Of a DNA stretch of 64,000 bases, positions 36,061 to 46,123 are shown one piece after another. Source of the DNA: Borrelia turicatae 91E135 (GTDB lineage: Bacteria > Spirochaetota > Spirochaetia > Borreliales > Borreliaceae); assembly GCF_000012085.2 (NCBI RefSeq), contig NC_008710.1:744001-808000 (forward strand). Reading direction: 5' to 3'. The notes beneath the pieces were generated by a model. The model was not told the origin of the DNA, did not search any database, and was given only the letters and a program-made list of their open reading frames with translations. The position numbers were made by a program, and so were the translations under genes. Numbering within the stretch: position 1 is the first letter of the stretch; each line of letters opens with the position of its first letter.

Positions 36061-37155
36061 ATGCTTAAAAATATTGTTTATATTTCTCTTCCAGAAGATT
36101 TTACAAGTCAAATTAAAGATTTTATATTTGATCCTAAGGTACTTTTACCCGTTGAGGTTGATGATGTTAAGCATTTTTCTCAAGATGAACTTAATTTTGA
36201 GGCTGTTATGTCTGCGATTCTTAAGATTTCGGCTTATGATCAAGATAATGTGAATTTTTCTTATTATAAAAAGCTTCTCTTAGCTTTAAATCCTAATATT
36301 GTCAATACGCTTATTCATGTTGGACTTACTAAGGTTGATGAGGGAGATTATAATTTGGCTCTTGAGATTTTTTTGGCATTAAAAGGTATTGATAATGAAA
36401 ATGAAGTTCTTCTTTTTAATTTGGCATTATTGTATGAGAAGATGGCTGAAAACTTTTTAAGGGTTGATCAAAACATGAATGCTATGACTAGTAATCAAAA
36501 TGCTTTAGAGATTTATGAAAAACTTTTAGAATTTGAGAGTCCAAATGAAAATGTGTTTGCAAATGCTGGCTTTTTTTTTGTTAAGCAATACAAATTGGAC
36601 AGGGCTCAAGAGTTACTTAAGCATTATTTAAAAATTTCTAATAATTTAAGATTAAAAAATAAGGTAAGTGACGTATTAAATGCCATAGGAGTTCATAAAA
36701 GTTTAGCTTTAAATCTTGAGAGAATATATGATCTGATAATTTTATCGAAGGAAGATGAGGCTATTTCTAAACTTGTTAAACTTTTAGAATATCATCAAGA
36801 TTCTTGGAATGCTTGGTTCTTGCTTGGCTGGGGATATAGAAGAAAGGGTTTTTACTCTGAGGCAAAAGACGCTTTTCTTAAGGTATTATCTCTTGATTCT
36901 AAGAATGTCGATGCTATGAACGAGCTTGCAATCTGTTTTATGGAACTCCTTAAGTTTGATGATGGTCTTAAATATTTACTTAGAGCTTTGAAGCTTGAAC
37001 CTGATAATATCAAAATTGTTTCAAATCTTGGAATTCTTTATCTAAAGATGGAACGTAGGAAAGAGGCTAGAGAGTATTTTGAGATAGTTCTTGAATATGA
37101 TTCGAGTGATCCTCTTGCCCTTAAATATTTGGGACTATTGAGTAGTGAATTTTAA
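36061..37155 (+). CDS. TPR-repeat protein, cytoplasmic
   Basis: 364 residues from ATG 36061, preceded by AGAGG at about 36052. An in-frame ATT/ATG extension to 36037 lies inside plzA and lacks support. There is no signal peptide. At least six tetratricopeptide units are visible from about residue 85 on, e.g. NTLIHVGLTKVDEGDYNLAL, NVFANAGFFFVKQYKLDRA, WFLLGWGYRRKGFYSEAK and IVSNLGILYLKMERRKEARE. This is a scaffold for protein binding, and the partner is unknown. Co-transcription with plzA hints at a c-di-GMP-linked role, by position only. Confidence 0.87.
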   Translation: MLKNIVYISLPEDFTSQIKDFIFDPKVLLPVEVDDVKHFSQDELNFEAVMSAILKISAYDQDNVNFSYYKKLLLALNPNIVNTLIHVGLTKVDEGDYNLALEIFLALKGIDNENEVLLFNLALLYEKMAENFLRVDQNMNAMTSNQNALEIYEKLLEFESPNENVFANAGFFFVKQYKLDRAQELLKHYLKISNNLRLKNKVSDVLNAIGVHKSLALNLERIYDLIILSKEDEAISKLVKLLEYHQDSWNAWFLLGWGYRRKGFYSEAKDAFLKVLSLDSKNVDAMNELAICFMELLKFDDGLKYLLRALKLEPDNIKIVSNLGILYLKMERRKEAREYFEIVLEYDSSDPLALKYLGLLSSEF

Positions 37156-37172
37156 CTTATGTTGTATTGCTT

Positions 37173-38174
37173 TTAGGGAATAAATTTATTAAGACTTGCT
37201 TTCTTAAGTCTATTATTAATTGAGTATCCAAGTTGACTGTTATCTACAAATTCAGCAAGTATTTGTTTGTATGTTTTCTCAGATTCTACAAATACTTTGT
37301 AGATATTTTTTGCATATTCTTCTAATGTATTAAAAACACAGATATTATTCATATTCCAAGATTTGTTAAACCAATATGAATTAAGAGTAGCTTTCATGAT
37401 GAGCACTTTTGTATCTTGCCTTGATGCATACTGCCTTATATTATCTTTTTGCTTAAATAGATAAACAGGTATGCGTGGTTTGTAATGTTCTAGTAAGTTT
37501 CCAGGTGATTTAGATAGCATTTCTTTTCCTACTGAGTATTCTACTCTAAATTTTCCTTTAAGTTCTTTTTCTATCATCTCTTTTGTGATTGAACCTGGTC
37601 TTAGTATTGATATATTTCCTTTAGAGTCAAATCCTATAACGGTTGATTCTATACCAATTTTTGATTCTTCATTTTTTTTGATAATTCCCTTAACTAGACC
37701 ATCAAGTTCCCTGATTGCCATTTCAAAATTAGTGGCACTGGGACGTCTTGATAAGTTTGCTGATGGGGCTGCTATTGGAACTCCGCTCATCTTTATTAAC
37801 TTGAGGGCTACAGGTTCTGATGGTATTCTTACTGCTATGCTGTCAAGTCCCCCGCTTATGAAGTTAGATATTTTACCCGCATTTTTTAGTATAAATGTTA
37901 GAGGGCCTGGGGTGAATTTTTGCATTAGAATCAGTGCACTTTTTGGTATATATTCTACAAGTTCTTTTATTTTTTCTATTGATTCAACATGTACTATTAA
38001 AGGGTTTGTGATAGGACGCCTCTTTACTAAAAAGATCATTCGTATTGCATCGTCATTGTATGCATTAGCCCCAATGCCATATACTGTTTCTGTAGGAAAT
38101 ACTACTAATTCTCCTGCTCTTATCAGTTTTGCTGCTTTTTTTATCTCGAGTTGTTCTATGATCTCTGTTTTCAT
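37173..38174 (-). CDS. tsaC: L-threonylcarbamoyladenylate synthase, Sua5 type
   Basis: It makes threonylcarbamoyl-AMP for the t6A37 modification of ANN-decoding tRNAs, including tRNA-Thr here. 333 residues: a YrdC domain with GELVVFPTETVYGIGANA, KRRPITNPLIVHV, RIPSEP and APSANLSRRPSAT, plus the extra C-terminal Sua5 domain (about 215-333). The second ATG (38174) was chosen because AGGAA lies nine bases before it but directly abuts the first ATG at 38183. It converges on the TPR gene with a 17-base gap. Confidence 0.93.
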   Translation of the reverse strand: MKTEIIEQLEIKKAAKLIRAGELVVFPTETVYGIGANAYNDDAIRMIFLVKRRPITNPLIVHVESIEKIKELVEYIPKSALILMQKFTPGPLTFILKNAGKISNFISGGLDSIAVRIPSEPVALKLIKMSGVPIAAPSANLSRRPSATNFEMAIRELDGLVKGIIKKNEESKIGIESTVIGFDSKGNISILRPGSITKEMIEKELKGKFRVEYSVGKEMLSKSPGNLLEHYKPRIPVYLFKQKDNIRQYASRQDTKVLIMKATLNSYWFNKSWNMNNICVFNTLEEYAKNIYKVFVESEKTYKQILAEFVDNSQLGYSINNRLKKASLNKFIP

Positions 38175-38336
38175 TAATGTCATTTCCTATTAATTTTACT
38201 TACTTATTTATTAAAGCAAAAAAATTGCAAATAAACAATTTAGATTAACTTGTTGATTTTATGTTATAGGTTTTAAGCTTTTTATTGTAATATGCAATAT
38301 GATATAATACATGTCATGGTAAATTTATTTAATCTT

Positions 38337-39092
38337 ATGGATATTAGATTTGGGTTCTTATTTTTGTTTTTTGCTTTTACTCAATTAAACAGTGCTACTG
38401 TTGGACTTGCTTCATGGTATGGCGAGGCTTTTCATGGCAAATCTACTGCTAATGGTGAAAAATTTGATATGACAGCTCTTACGGCTGCTCACAAGGAACT
38501 TCCATTTAATACTATTGTAAGAGTTACTAATTTACTTAATAATAGGACAGTTGTTGTAAGAATTAATGATAGGGGTCCTTTTAGGAAGGATAGAATAATT
38601 GATTTATCAAAATCTGCTGCTGAAAAGTTAGATTTTCTAGGAATAGGTGTTGCTCCTGTAAAAATTGAGATATTGGAACAATTGGATGAAAATAAAGTTG
38701 TGACGCAGGAAGCTAAAAAAACTGTTAATACTGAAGATTTTTCTAAGGATGATTCAGTTGTTTCAGGTTCAAAATTAAACAGTAATGCTGACTTAGATAA
38801 AGATCATTCTGAGGTTGCAGAAAAAATTTTAGATAATTCGACTAAAGAACCAGATTTTTATATACAAGTTGGTTCTTATAAGACTAAAGATTATGCTCAA
38901 AGAGCTTATAGAATACTTCAAAAAGTTGGGCTTAATGTTTTAGTGAATTCTCATGGACCTTTTTTTACAGTGTTCATTCCTACTTATGCTGATGATATTC
39001 ATAAAAATGTTGAACTTATTAAATCTACAGGCTATAGGGATATTTTGGTAAGAAAGACTAAAATTCCAGGAGATAGTATTTCTATGGATTAG
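38337..39092 (+). CDS. rlpA: RlpA-like septal ring / murein protein, non-lipidated
   Basis: About 251 residues from ATG 38337. A signal peptide ([20 protein letters not shown]) has no lipobox Cys. The double-psi beta-barrel domain follows at once: [19 protein letters not shown], with [21 protein letters not shown] and the catalytic-type Asp in NDRGPF. A low-complexity linker is about 120-170. A C-terminal SPOR domain ([21 protein letters not shown]) binds denuded glycan. TATAAT at 38303-38308 would start transcription near 38315, which argues against the in-frame ATG at 38292; ATG 38316 remains possible. The end overlaps dinG by 11 bases. Confidence 0.88.
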   Translation: MDIRFGFLFLFFAFTQLNSATVGLASWYGEAFHGKSTANGEKFDMTALTAAHKELPFNTIVRVTNLLNNRTVVVRINDRGPFRKDRIIDLSKSAAEKLDFLGIGVAPVKIEILEQLDENKVVTQEAKKTVNTEDFSKDDSVVSGSKLNSNADLDKDHSEVAEKILDNSTKEPDFYIQVGSYKTKDYAQRAYRILQKVGLNVLVNSHGPFFTVFIPTYADDIHKNVELIKSTGYRDILVRKTKIPGDSISMD

Positions 39093-41139
39093 TATTTTGA
39101 TCTATCTTTTTAAAGAATGTGTCTATTATGTGTTTGATATTTTCAAAGTTTGAGTAATAAGTTTTGATATTAGGTAAGGATTGTAGGAATAATGTACCGT
39201 AATTTTTTTCAACAAGTCTTTTATCAAAACATACTATGATCCCATAGTCTTTTGGATCTCTAATTAATCTTCCGAATCCTTGTTTGAATTTCATTATTGC
39301 TTGTGGCAGTGTTTCTTGTGTGAAAAAATTTTTATTCGATTTTGTAGCCAATTCGTTTTTTGCTATTAAAATTGGATCAGAAGGAGTTTGAAATGGCAGT
39401 TTGGGAATTATTACCATTGTTAATTTATCCCCTTTAATATCAATTCCTTCCCAAAAATTTTTTATTCCTATGAGTACGCTTTTTTTTTGTGATTCTTTGA
39501 AAGAATTTATTAATTCATGTTTTGGCAATTTCCCTTGTATGAAGAGGTTTATATCATTTGTAAATAAAAAGTCTTTAATGTTTTTGCTTATATATTCTAG
39601 GCTTTTAAGTGAGGTTAAAAGAATTAAGGTACCGCCTTTGTTTAACATTACAAGTTCTTTAATATACTGTGTTGACTGATTTAAAAATTTTTCTTCTTTA
39701 TTAGGGTATTCAATATCTGATATAACGGTAAGTATTGATCTTTGCCTGTAAGGAAAAGAATATGGCAACTTTTCTATTTTGATATTTTGATCACTTAAGT
39801 TCAATCCTGTTTGATTTAAAAAATATGAAAATGATTGATTTGTCATTAGAGTAGCTGATGTGAAAATTATCCTTTTTACTCGTTTATACATAATTTTATT
39901 TAGACCAGGGCCTAAATAAATCTCTGATATTTTAAATATAAGCACATTTTTTTTATTTTCTATCCAAAAACAAAGATTGTCATATTGATTTTCAGAGATT
40001 AAAATTTTAATTAATGATTCTTTATATTCTATATTTTTAATTAGTCTGTTTAGTTCTATTTTTGCTGTTTTATTTTCTATCTCTTGTGTTAAAGATGTTA
40101 TGGTTTCTTTGTAATTTCCTAAGTTATATATGACATTTTGTAAATGTGTTTTAATTCTTATATAAAAATTTGTTTTATGTGTATCATTAGTAACTCTATA
40201 AATTGATGGAAAATCTTTTTGTGTTTGTATTATATATTCAATATTTTCAAAGCATCGCATTGTTGAAGTTTCAAAATTTTTTTTATATTTATTATTTATG
40301 TTCTGTTTTTTTATTATTTTATCTATTTTGGTAAAAATTTTTTTTATTCCAATTCTTGAAAAACTTCTGCTAAATAATGTTCTTGCAGCTTCTTCTAGGT
40401 AATGAGCTTCATCAATTATTATATTTTTTGTATTAGGCAATATTAAATTAATCTCATCATCATTTTTTTCAGAACCGTTTTCATAATTTTCTTTTTCTGT
40501 TAATATTTCATTTTTTATGTAGAGATCATTTAGAAGTAAATGATGATTGGTTATGATAATATCACATTCTAATATTTGTTTTCTTGCCTTTTTAAAAAAA
40601 CATTTATTGTCATCAGGACAGGTAATACCTGAACATGTCTCAGGGCTTGCCGATACTTCTTCCCAGATTTGCTCGTCAATAAAATTAAGTTCGTCTTTAT
40701 CACCTGTTTGTGTATTTTGTGACCAGTAGATTAATGTTTGTAAATTTTTTTTATTAAATGTATATGTTAAAAGATTCCTTTCAAATTCTTTAAGCCGGCG
40801 AAGGCAGAGATAGTTTTTCATTCCTTTAATTATTCCAAACTTCATTTTAAAAGGAATGATTTTTTCTAGAGATTCGATATCTTTTTTTATTAATTGTTCC
40901 TGAAGGTTAATAGATGCTGTTGAGATTATTATTTTTTCTTGTGTTTTTTGAATGAAGTCAATAGCAGCAATTAAGTATGCAAAACTTTTTCCAGTTCCTG
41001 TGGGTGCTTCAATAACTAAAAAATTTTCATTTTCAAGGGCTTTGCTTATTTTTTCGATCATCTTTAATTGTGTATTTCTTTTTACAAAGCCTTTGATGTT
41101 TAACTCTGCTTTTTTGAATATATATTCAATTAAGTTCAA
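39082..41139 (-). CDS. dinG: DinG/XPD-like DNA helicase with iron-sulfur motif
   Basis: 685 residues. Superfamily 2 helicase of the XPD/DinG group. Walker A APTGTGKS (45-52), the DEAH box [13 protein letters not shown] (about 241-253), a C-terminal motif V/VI region GTLILLTS...[13 protein letters not shown] and QGFGRLIRD. Four cysteines at 112, 169, 174 and 180 have the same last spacings (5 and 6) as the 4Fe-4S ligands of E. coli DinG. It may process forked or R-loop DNA. The start is a TTG at 41139, with AGGAT upstream. It converges on rlpA with an 11-base overlap. Confidence 0.92.
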   Translation of the reverse strand: MNLIEYIFKKAELNIKGFVKRNTQLKMIEKISKALENENFLVIEAPTGTGKSFAYLIAAIDFIQKTQEKIIISTASINLQEQLIKKDIESLEKIIPFKMKFGIIKGMKNYLCLRRLKEFERNLLTYTFNKKNLQTLIYWSQNTQTGDKDELNFIDEQIWEEVSASPETCSGITCPDDNKCFFKKARKQILECDIIITNHHLLLNDLYIKNEILTEKENYENGSEKNDDEINLILPNTKNIIIDEAHYLEEAARTLFSRSFSRIGIKKIFTKIDKIIKKQNINNKYKKNFETSTMRCFENIEYIIQTQKDFPSIYRVTNDTHKTNFYIRIKTHLQNVIYNLGNYKETITSLTQEIENKTAKIELNRLIKNIEYKESLIKILISENQYDNLCFWIENKKNVLIFKISEIYLGPGLNKIMYKRVKRIIFTSATLMTNQSFSYFLNQTGLNLSDQNIKIEKLPYSFPYRQRSILTVISDIEYPNKEEKFLNQSTQYIKELVMLNKGGTLILLTSLKSLEYISKNIKDFLFTNDINLFIQGKLPKHELINSFKESQKKSVLIGIKNFWEGIDIKGDKLTMVIIPKLPFQTPSDPILIAKNELATKSNKNFFTQETLPQAIMKFKQGFGRLIRDPKDYGIIVCFDKRLVEKNYGTLFLQSLPNIKTYYSNFENIKHIIDTFFKKIDQNTNP

Positions 41140-41514
41140 TTTTACTAAGTATCCTTTTTATTGATTCTTTAAAAATATTTTTATAAATATTATTTGTGAA
41201 ATTATTTAATTTTGAGTTGTTATAAATTGAGCTCATTTCTTGAAATATTGCTCCAAATTATCATTATTGTTTCTATTCAAGGGATTTTTCCATAAAGTTT
41301 ATGTGATTGTTTATTGCAATTTGAACATTTTTGTAATAGTGAAAATTGATATAGAAAAGAATTATTATGCCTTTGTTAATTTTTAATATATTCTTAAATC
41401 CATCTGAAGTTGATATTGAGAATTTTTTTATTCTTTTGCAAGGTATATTAGTTTCTTTAAAATTCATTTTGTGCACTTCTTTACCATGGTGTTGTCTTAT
41501 TATATATTTATTTT
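41140..41514. other. Divergent intergenic region between dinG and dus
   Basis: 375 AT-rich bases. Two overlapping short frames exist: minus-strand 41476-41273 (67 codons) and plus-strand 41367-41591 (74 codons, running into dus in another frame). Neither has a good ribosome site or recognisable motif. They may be remnants or chance. No convincing promoter was seen, although this gap must hold those of dinG and dus. Confidence 0.4.
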
Positions 41515-42510
41515 ATGAATTTTTTAAGCAATATGAGTCGTCCAATTATGATTTTGGCTCCAATGGAAGATGTTACAGATACTGTTTTTAGAAATTTGAT
41601 TCATTTGATAGGCAATGGAAAGGATGGTCCTGATATTTATTTTACCGAATTTATTTCTGTAAAAGGGCTTTTAAATAAATCAAAGCAGTCAATGCAACAT
41701 ATTTTGACAAAAAATGATGAACTGAATAGACCTTTGATTGCTCAAATTTGGGGCAATGAGCCTGATGAATTTTTTAAAGCAATAGAAATCTTAAGTAATT
41801 TGGGATTTTGGGGCATTGATCTTAATATGGGCTGTCCTAAGAAGAAAATAGTTAAAAAGGGAGTTTGTTCTGCTTTGATTAATAATAAATCCTTGGCTCG
41901 TGAAATAATTATGGCAAGTAAAGAGGCGTGTTTAAAATTTGGATTGTCTCTTAGTGTTAAAACAAGACATGGTTTTTTCTATTCTGAGGTTGAAGATTGG
42001 TTGGGGTTTTTACTTAAGTTAGGTATTGATATGTTGACCGTGCATCCCAGGCTTGCTATTAATCAAAGTGAAGGGTCTATAGATATTTCTGTGTTTGATA
42101 AACTTGTTAATCTGAGGGATCAAATCAATCCTTCTGCATTAATTATTGGTAATGGAGATATTTTGAGTTTAGAGCAAGCTCATCAGATTGTAGAGAAACA
42201 TTCTATTGATGGAGTAATGTTTGGTCGTGGAATTTTTAGAAATTTAAACTTATTTAGAAAAGGTTTGCCTAACTTTTTGAGTAATAATTTAAATTTTAGA
42301 TTAAATATATTAAAATTGCATATAACAGATTTTCATTCTACTTGGAGTCTTACTAAGGATTTTAATAAACTTAAGAAGTACTTTAAAATTTATTTTAATG
42401 AAGATGAAAGATGTAGCGAGTATTTTCATAATATTATGAATTCAAGTAATTATGAGGAGCTTTTTAAAAATCTAAGTCGAATGGATATTATAGGAGATAA
42501 TCTTAAGTAA
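41515..42510 (+). CDS. dus: tRNA-dihydrouridine synthase
   Basis: 331 residues. FMN-dependent reduction of uridines in tRNA D loops. FMN barrel start: RPIMILAPMEDVTDTVFR. The catalytic cysteine is in NMGCPKKKIVKKGVCSALI, with both NMGCP and the downstream KKG features. SVKTRHGFF, LTVHPRLAINQSEG and GNGDILS (phosphate loop) follow. Start either 41515 or ATG 41533; no ribosome site distinguishes them. The stop TAA shares its last A with the valS ATG (TAATG), so the pair is coupled. Older annotations of the orthologue as a histidine kinase or phosphatase look wrong. Confidence 0.93.
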   Translation: MNFLSNMSRPIMILAPMEDVTDTVFRNLIHLIGNGKDGPDIYFTEFISVKGLLNKSKQSMQHILTKNDELNRPLIAQIWGNEPDEFFKAIEILSNLGFWGIDLNMGCPKKKIVKKGVCSALINNKSLAREIIMASKEACLKFGLSLSVKTRHGFFYSEVEDWLGFLLKLGIDMLTVHPRLAINQSEGSIDISVFDKLVNLRDQINPSALIIGNGDILSLEQAHQIVEKHSIDGVMFGRGIFRNLNLFRKGLPNFLSNNLNFRLNILKLHITDFHSTWSLTKDFNKLKKYFKIYFNEDERCSEYFHNIMNSSNYEELFKNLSRMDIIGDNLK

Positions 42511-45134
42511 TGAGTGATGAGCTTTCAAAAAATTATAATCCTAAGGTTTTTGAAGATAGAATTTATAAGAAATGGCTAGATAATGGGGTATTTATTCCTA
42601 ATGATGGGATTGAGCCTAAATTTAGTATAGTAGCACCGCCGCCAAATGTTACAGGCATTCTTCATATGGGACATGCCCTTAATTTTACTTTGCAAGATAT
42701 TCTTGTTCGTTACAAGAGAATGCAGGGAGCTAATACTCTTTGGCTTTTTGGGACAGATCATGCTGGAATTGCAACTCAAGCGGTTTTTGAAAAACAGCTT
42801 GGAGAGCTTGGAAAAAGTAAGGATGATTTTAGTCGTGAAGAATTTGTTGAAGAAATTTTTAAATTAAAGGATAAACATAGAGAAATAATTGTTAATCAAA
42901 TAAAAAGGCTCGGGGCTTCCTATGATCATTCCAGAGAGAGATTTACTCTTGATGCTGGGCTTTGTCAGGCTGTTAATAAGGCTTTTATTGATTTATATAA
43001 TAAGGGATTTATTTATAAGGGAGAATATCTTGTCAACCTTGATCCTGGGTCTGGAAGTGTTGTTAGTGATGAAGAAGTTGAGTACAGAGAGGTTATTGGG
43101 AAGATTTATTTTATTAAGTATTTATTAGATGATGGTAATTTTATTGAAGTTGCAACCACTCGACCTGAAACAATGTTTGGAGATATGGCTGTTGCTGTTA
43201 ATCCTAACGATGATCGGTATAAATCTTTGATTGGTAGAGACGTTACAATTCCTATTGCAAATAGAAAGGTTAAAATAATAGCAGATAGTTATGTTGATAT
43301 GGAATTTGGTAGTGGTGCTTTAAAGATAACACCTGCCCATGATCCTAATGACTTTGAAATTGCAAAAAGGCATGATCTTGCTAAGATAAATATTTTAACT
43401 AAGGATGCAAAACTTAATGAAAGTGTTCCAATTGAGTATCAAGGTTTAAGTGTTAGTGTTGCAAGAGACAAGATAGAAAGAGATTTAAGAGACAGAGGAT
43501 TTTTAATAGATGTTAAGAATCATAAACATCAGGTTGGGCATTGTCATAGATCTGGAGAGATCATTGAGCCTTATTTATCAAATCAATGGTTCGTGAGAAT
43601 GAAACCATTAGCTGATGCTGCTTTACAAGCTTTAATAAACGATGAGATTAGATTTTATCCTAAAAAATGGGAAAATACATATAAACATTGGTTATTAAAT
43701 ATTAGAGATTGGTGTATATCTAGACAGTTGGTTTGGGGACACAGAATTCCTGCCTGGTATGATGTTAAAACAGGAGAGATTATTGTTAGTGAATTTGATC
43801 CTTCTCTAAGTGAAGAGAATAAGGGCAGAAGTTTCTTTAGAGATCCAGATGTACTTGATACTTGGTTTTCTTCTTGGTTATGGCCATTTTCTTCTCTTGG
43901 CTGGCCAAAAGTTACTCTTGATTTTAAAAATTATTATCCTACAAATACTTTGGTTACCGCTTATGACATAATATTTTTCTGGGTAGCAAGAATGGTAATG
44001 GCAGGACTTGAGTTTACAGGACAAGTTCCTTTTAAAGATATATATATAACACCCCTTTTAAGAGATAAAAAGGGTAGAAAAATGTCAAAATCTTTAGGGA
44101 ATGGCATAGATCCTCTTGAAATTATCGATCAGTATGGAAGTGATGCTTTACGTTTTACTCTTGCATTTTTATCTGTGCAAGGTCAGGATTTGAATATTGA
44201 CACTAAAGATTTTATGTTTGGAGCTAAGTTTTTAAATAAAGTATTTAATGCGTCTAAATTTATTTTATCAAATTTAGAAGGTAGGCTAATATTAGACAAT
44301 TTTGAGTTAGATGATATCGATAAATGGTTACTTACGAGTTTAAATTCAACTGTTGCCGTTATAGATTGGGCTTTTAAAAATTATAAGTATAATGAGGCTA
44401 CTAAAGCAGTATATGAATTTTTTTGGAATGATTTTTGTGATTGGTACATTGAAATTAGTAAAATTAATTTAAATAGTGATGATATTAATCTTCAAAATAT
44501 GACTATTTCTAAACTGATATTTTTCTTGAAAGAATCTTTACTCATTATGCATCCCTTTATACCTTTTATTACCGAAGAGATTTATTCTAAGCTTACGTCT
44601 TTGCAAGATGTATTAGCTTTAGAAAAGTATCCTGAGTATGTTAGTCAAAGAGATTTTAAGGAAGAGTATTATCGGTTTAATTTATTGAAAGAATTTATTG
44701 TGTCAATTAGAACTCTTAGGAGTGAATTTAGTATAGTTCCTAATATTAAGATTAATGTTGCTTTGCGATTTGGTGATACTTTTAAATACGAGAGATATTT
44801 TAAGGAGCATGAGCATATTGCAAAGAAACTGATTAACTTTGATTGTATCTTTTACAATGAAAATTATGTTGGTATGATAGGGGTTCCTAATGTTAATTTT
44901 GAGAGTTTTGCAGATATTAAGAGTCTAATAGATATTGATAAAGAGCTTGTAAAGCTTGGTAAACAACTAGAGAAATATGAGAGACTTAAGCATTTAGTTT
45001 TGGCAAAGCTTCAAAATCAAGACTTCTTGTCAAATGCTCCTGGGGAGATTATTGATCTTGAGAAGTCAAAATTAGAAGAATTTGATTCTTTCATTGCAAA
45101 AATTAACAATTATATTCATAATTTAAAAAAATAA
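42510..45134 (+). CDS. valS: Valyl-tRNA synthetase
   Basis: 874 residues, class I. The HIGH box reads HMGHALNF (about 46-53) within PPPNVTGILHMGH. The editing (CP1) domain is about 190-350 with TTRPETMFGDMAVAV and the C-terminal HDPNDFEIAKRH. The KMSKS box is KMSKSLGNG (about 527-535). Anticodon domain follows, then a C-terminal coiled coil typical of ValRS (DKELVKLGKQLEKYERLKH...). It starts on the overlapping base of the dus stop. No T-box or attenuator is visible because there is no leader. Confidence 0.97.
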   Translation: MSDELSKNYNPKVFEDRIYKKWLDNGVFIPNDGIEPKFSIVAPPPNVTGILHMGHALNFTLQDILVRYKRMQGANTLWLFGTDHAGIATQAVFEKQLGELGKSKDDFSREEFVEEIFKLKDKHREIIVNQIKRLGASYDHSRERFTLDAGLCQAVNKAFIDLYNKGFIYKGEYLVNLDPGSGSVVSDEEVEYREVIGKIYFIKYLLDDGNFIEVATTRPETMFGDMAVAVNPNDDRYKSLIGRDVTIPIANRKVKIIADSYVDMEFGSGALKITPAHDPNDFEIAKRHDLAKINILTKDAKLNESVPIEYQGLSVSVARDKIERDLRDRGFLIDVKNHKHQVGHCHRSGEIIEPYLSNQWFVRMKPLADAALQALINDEIRFYPKKWENTYKHWLLNIRDWCISRQLVWGHRIPAWYDVKTGEIIVSEFDPSLSEENKGRSFFRDPDVLDTWFSSWLWPFSSLGWPKVTLDFKNYYPTNTLVTAYDIIFFWVARMVMAGLEFTGQVPFKDIYITPLLRDKKGRKMSKSLGNGIDPLEIIDQYGSDALRFTLAFLSVQGQDLNIDTKDFMFGAKFLNKVFNASKFILSNLEGRLILDNFELDDIDKWLLTSLNSTVAVIDWAFKNYKYNEATKAVYEFFWNDFCDWYIEISKINLNSDDINLQNMTISKLIFFLKESLLIMHPFIPFITEEIYSKLTSLQDVLALEKYPEYVSQRDFKEEYYRFNLLKEFIVSIRTLRSEFSIVPNIKINVALRFGDTFKYERYFKEHEHIAKKLINFDCIFYNENYVGMIGVPNVNFESFADIKSLIDIDKELVKLGKQLEKYERLKHLVLAKLQNQDFLSNAPGEIIDLEKSKLEEFDSFIAKINNYIHNLKK

Positions 45135-45267
45135 TGATGACTTTTTGAATTGTGATGTTACTTGTAATTACGTTGCGTTTACGGTCAGTATTTTTAGTAT
45201 TTAGTTTATTGAAACAGTTTTTGTTTATAATTATAAAATGTGTTTTTAAAATTTACATTTTGCCTTC

Positions 45268-45945
45268 TTATTGTTTCTTTTGTGCTTTTATCATATGTTT
45301 TTTATTGTTAAATCCTTTTATTCTAGAGTAATTAAAATTAGCGAGTTTTAGTCCATCTTTTACAATTCTTGCTGCAGAAAATGTTGAAAGTTTTGCTCCA
45401 ATTTTGCTCTTTTTTGCAATTATGGTGAATATTTCCTTATTCCACATTTTGGGATTTTTGCTTGGACTAAACCCATCTAAAAACCAGTAGTCTATGTATT
45501 TTGGTAGTTCTTTAAGCTTTTCCCTAGCTTCTCCAACTAAGATTTTTAAATTAATATTGTTTGTTATTTTGTACTTTATGTTCTTTGTTGGGGTGTTAGG
45601 ATATTTTTTAAGCAATGTCTTAAAATAACTTATATCTTTGCTAAAAGATTGTGATACTTTTTTGATTTGTTCCTTTTTCAGTGGAAATTTTTCAATTGAG
45701 TAATAATTAATTTTTGTTTTTAGGTTATTTTCTTTTAAATATTTTAAAAGTGCTATGAAATTAAGACCAGTTCCAAATCCTAATTCTGCAATTGTTGCAC
45801 TTTGTAGTGCTGCTAAGTCTATATCTAGTTCACAGCCTTTGATGAATACATAAATACTCTCTTCAAGTCCGTATTGTGGATTATAATAAATATCTTCAAA
45901 TTTACTTGAATATATAGTTTTATCTTTAAATATTAATTTATTCAT
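45268..45945 (-). CDS. mnmD: tRNA 5-methylaminomethyl-2-thiouridine methyltransferase, stand-alone MnmD
   Basis: 225 residues. It corresponds to the methyltransferase half of bifunctional MnmC, making mnm5(s2)U34 from nm5(s2)U34. Motifs: YSSKFEDIYYNPQYGLEES.YVF (N-terminal signature), SAM loop AELGFGTGLNF (about 53-63), and DYWFLDGFSPSKNPKMW (catalytic Asp region). The FAD oxidase half is absent here; the partial FAD protein at 63.1-64.0 kb may be the partner. No Shine-Dalgarno is seen. The start codon lies inside a repeated element described at 45944-45990. It is 133 bases from the convergent valS stop, with a weak AAAATGT/ACATTTT hairpin between. Confidence 0.9.
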   Translation of the reverse strand: MNKLIFKDKTIYSSKFEDIYYNPQYGLEESIYVFIKGCELDIDLAALQSATIAELGFGTGLNFIALLKYLKENNLKTKINYYSIEKFPLKKEQIKKVSQSFSKDISYFKTLLKKYPNTPTKNIKYKITNNINLKILVGEAREKLKELPKYIDYWFLDGFSPSKNPKMWNKEIFTIIAKKSKIGAKLSTFSAARIVKDGLKLANFNYSRIKGFNNKKHMIKAQKKQ

Positions 45946-45990
45946 GAGTAAAATAACAAATGAGTAAACCGCTCTGTGATTTACTCATTT
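45944..45990 (-). promoter_or_regulatory. Repeat element able to form two alternative hairpins at the mnmD start
   Basis: On the plus strand ATGAGTAAA occurs at 45944-45952 and 45960-45968, with its inverse TTTACTCAT at 45980-45988. The outer inverse copy (5' in the mnmD message) can pair with either direct copy. With the near copy it forms an 11-bp hairpin (45958-45968 with 45980-45990). With the far copy it covers the mnmD AUG. No ribosome site is otherwise visible. A translational switch is inferred. Confidence 0.45.
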
Positions 45991-46012
45991 ATAAAAATTC
46001 ACTTTAAAAAAA

Positions 46013-46033
46013 GTTACTACTTTTAAAAGTAAC
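46013..46033. repeat. Small inverted repeat in the groES-mnmD gap
   Basis: GTTACT (46013-46018) and AGTAAC (46028-46033) flank the loop ACTTTTAAA. The central ACTTTTAAAAGT is itself palindromic. No T tract follows. Purpose unclear. Confidence 0.4.
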
Positions 46034-46123
46034 ATTGTTATTGTCATATATCAACCTGAATGTGATTTGTTTGACTAGGATAATAGGATGTAAACCGTTC
46101 ATTTTAAGGTTTTGCCTTTTTTA

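Noticed and set aside
37585-38193. A 202-codon plus-strand frame over the Sua5 gene
   Set aside because: The Sua5 motifs are unmistakable on the minus strand; the opposite frame is a composition artefact.
41273-41591. Two opposing short frames in the dinG-dus gap
   Set aside because: They overlap each other, lack ribosome sites, and the plus-strand one runs out of frame into dus. Kept only as a description of the gap.
45235-45261. A terminator between valS and mnmD
   Set aside because: AAAATGT/ACATTTT forms only a seven-pair AT-rich stem with a 13-base loop and no T tract after it; too weak to call.
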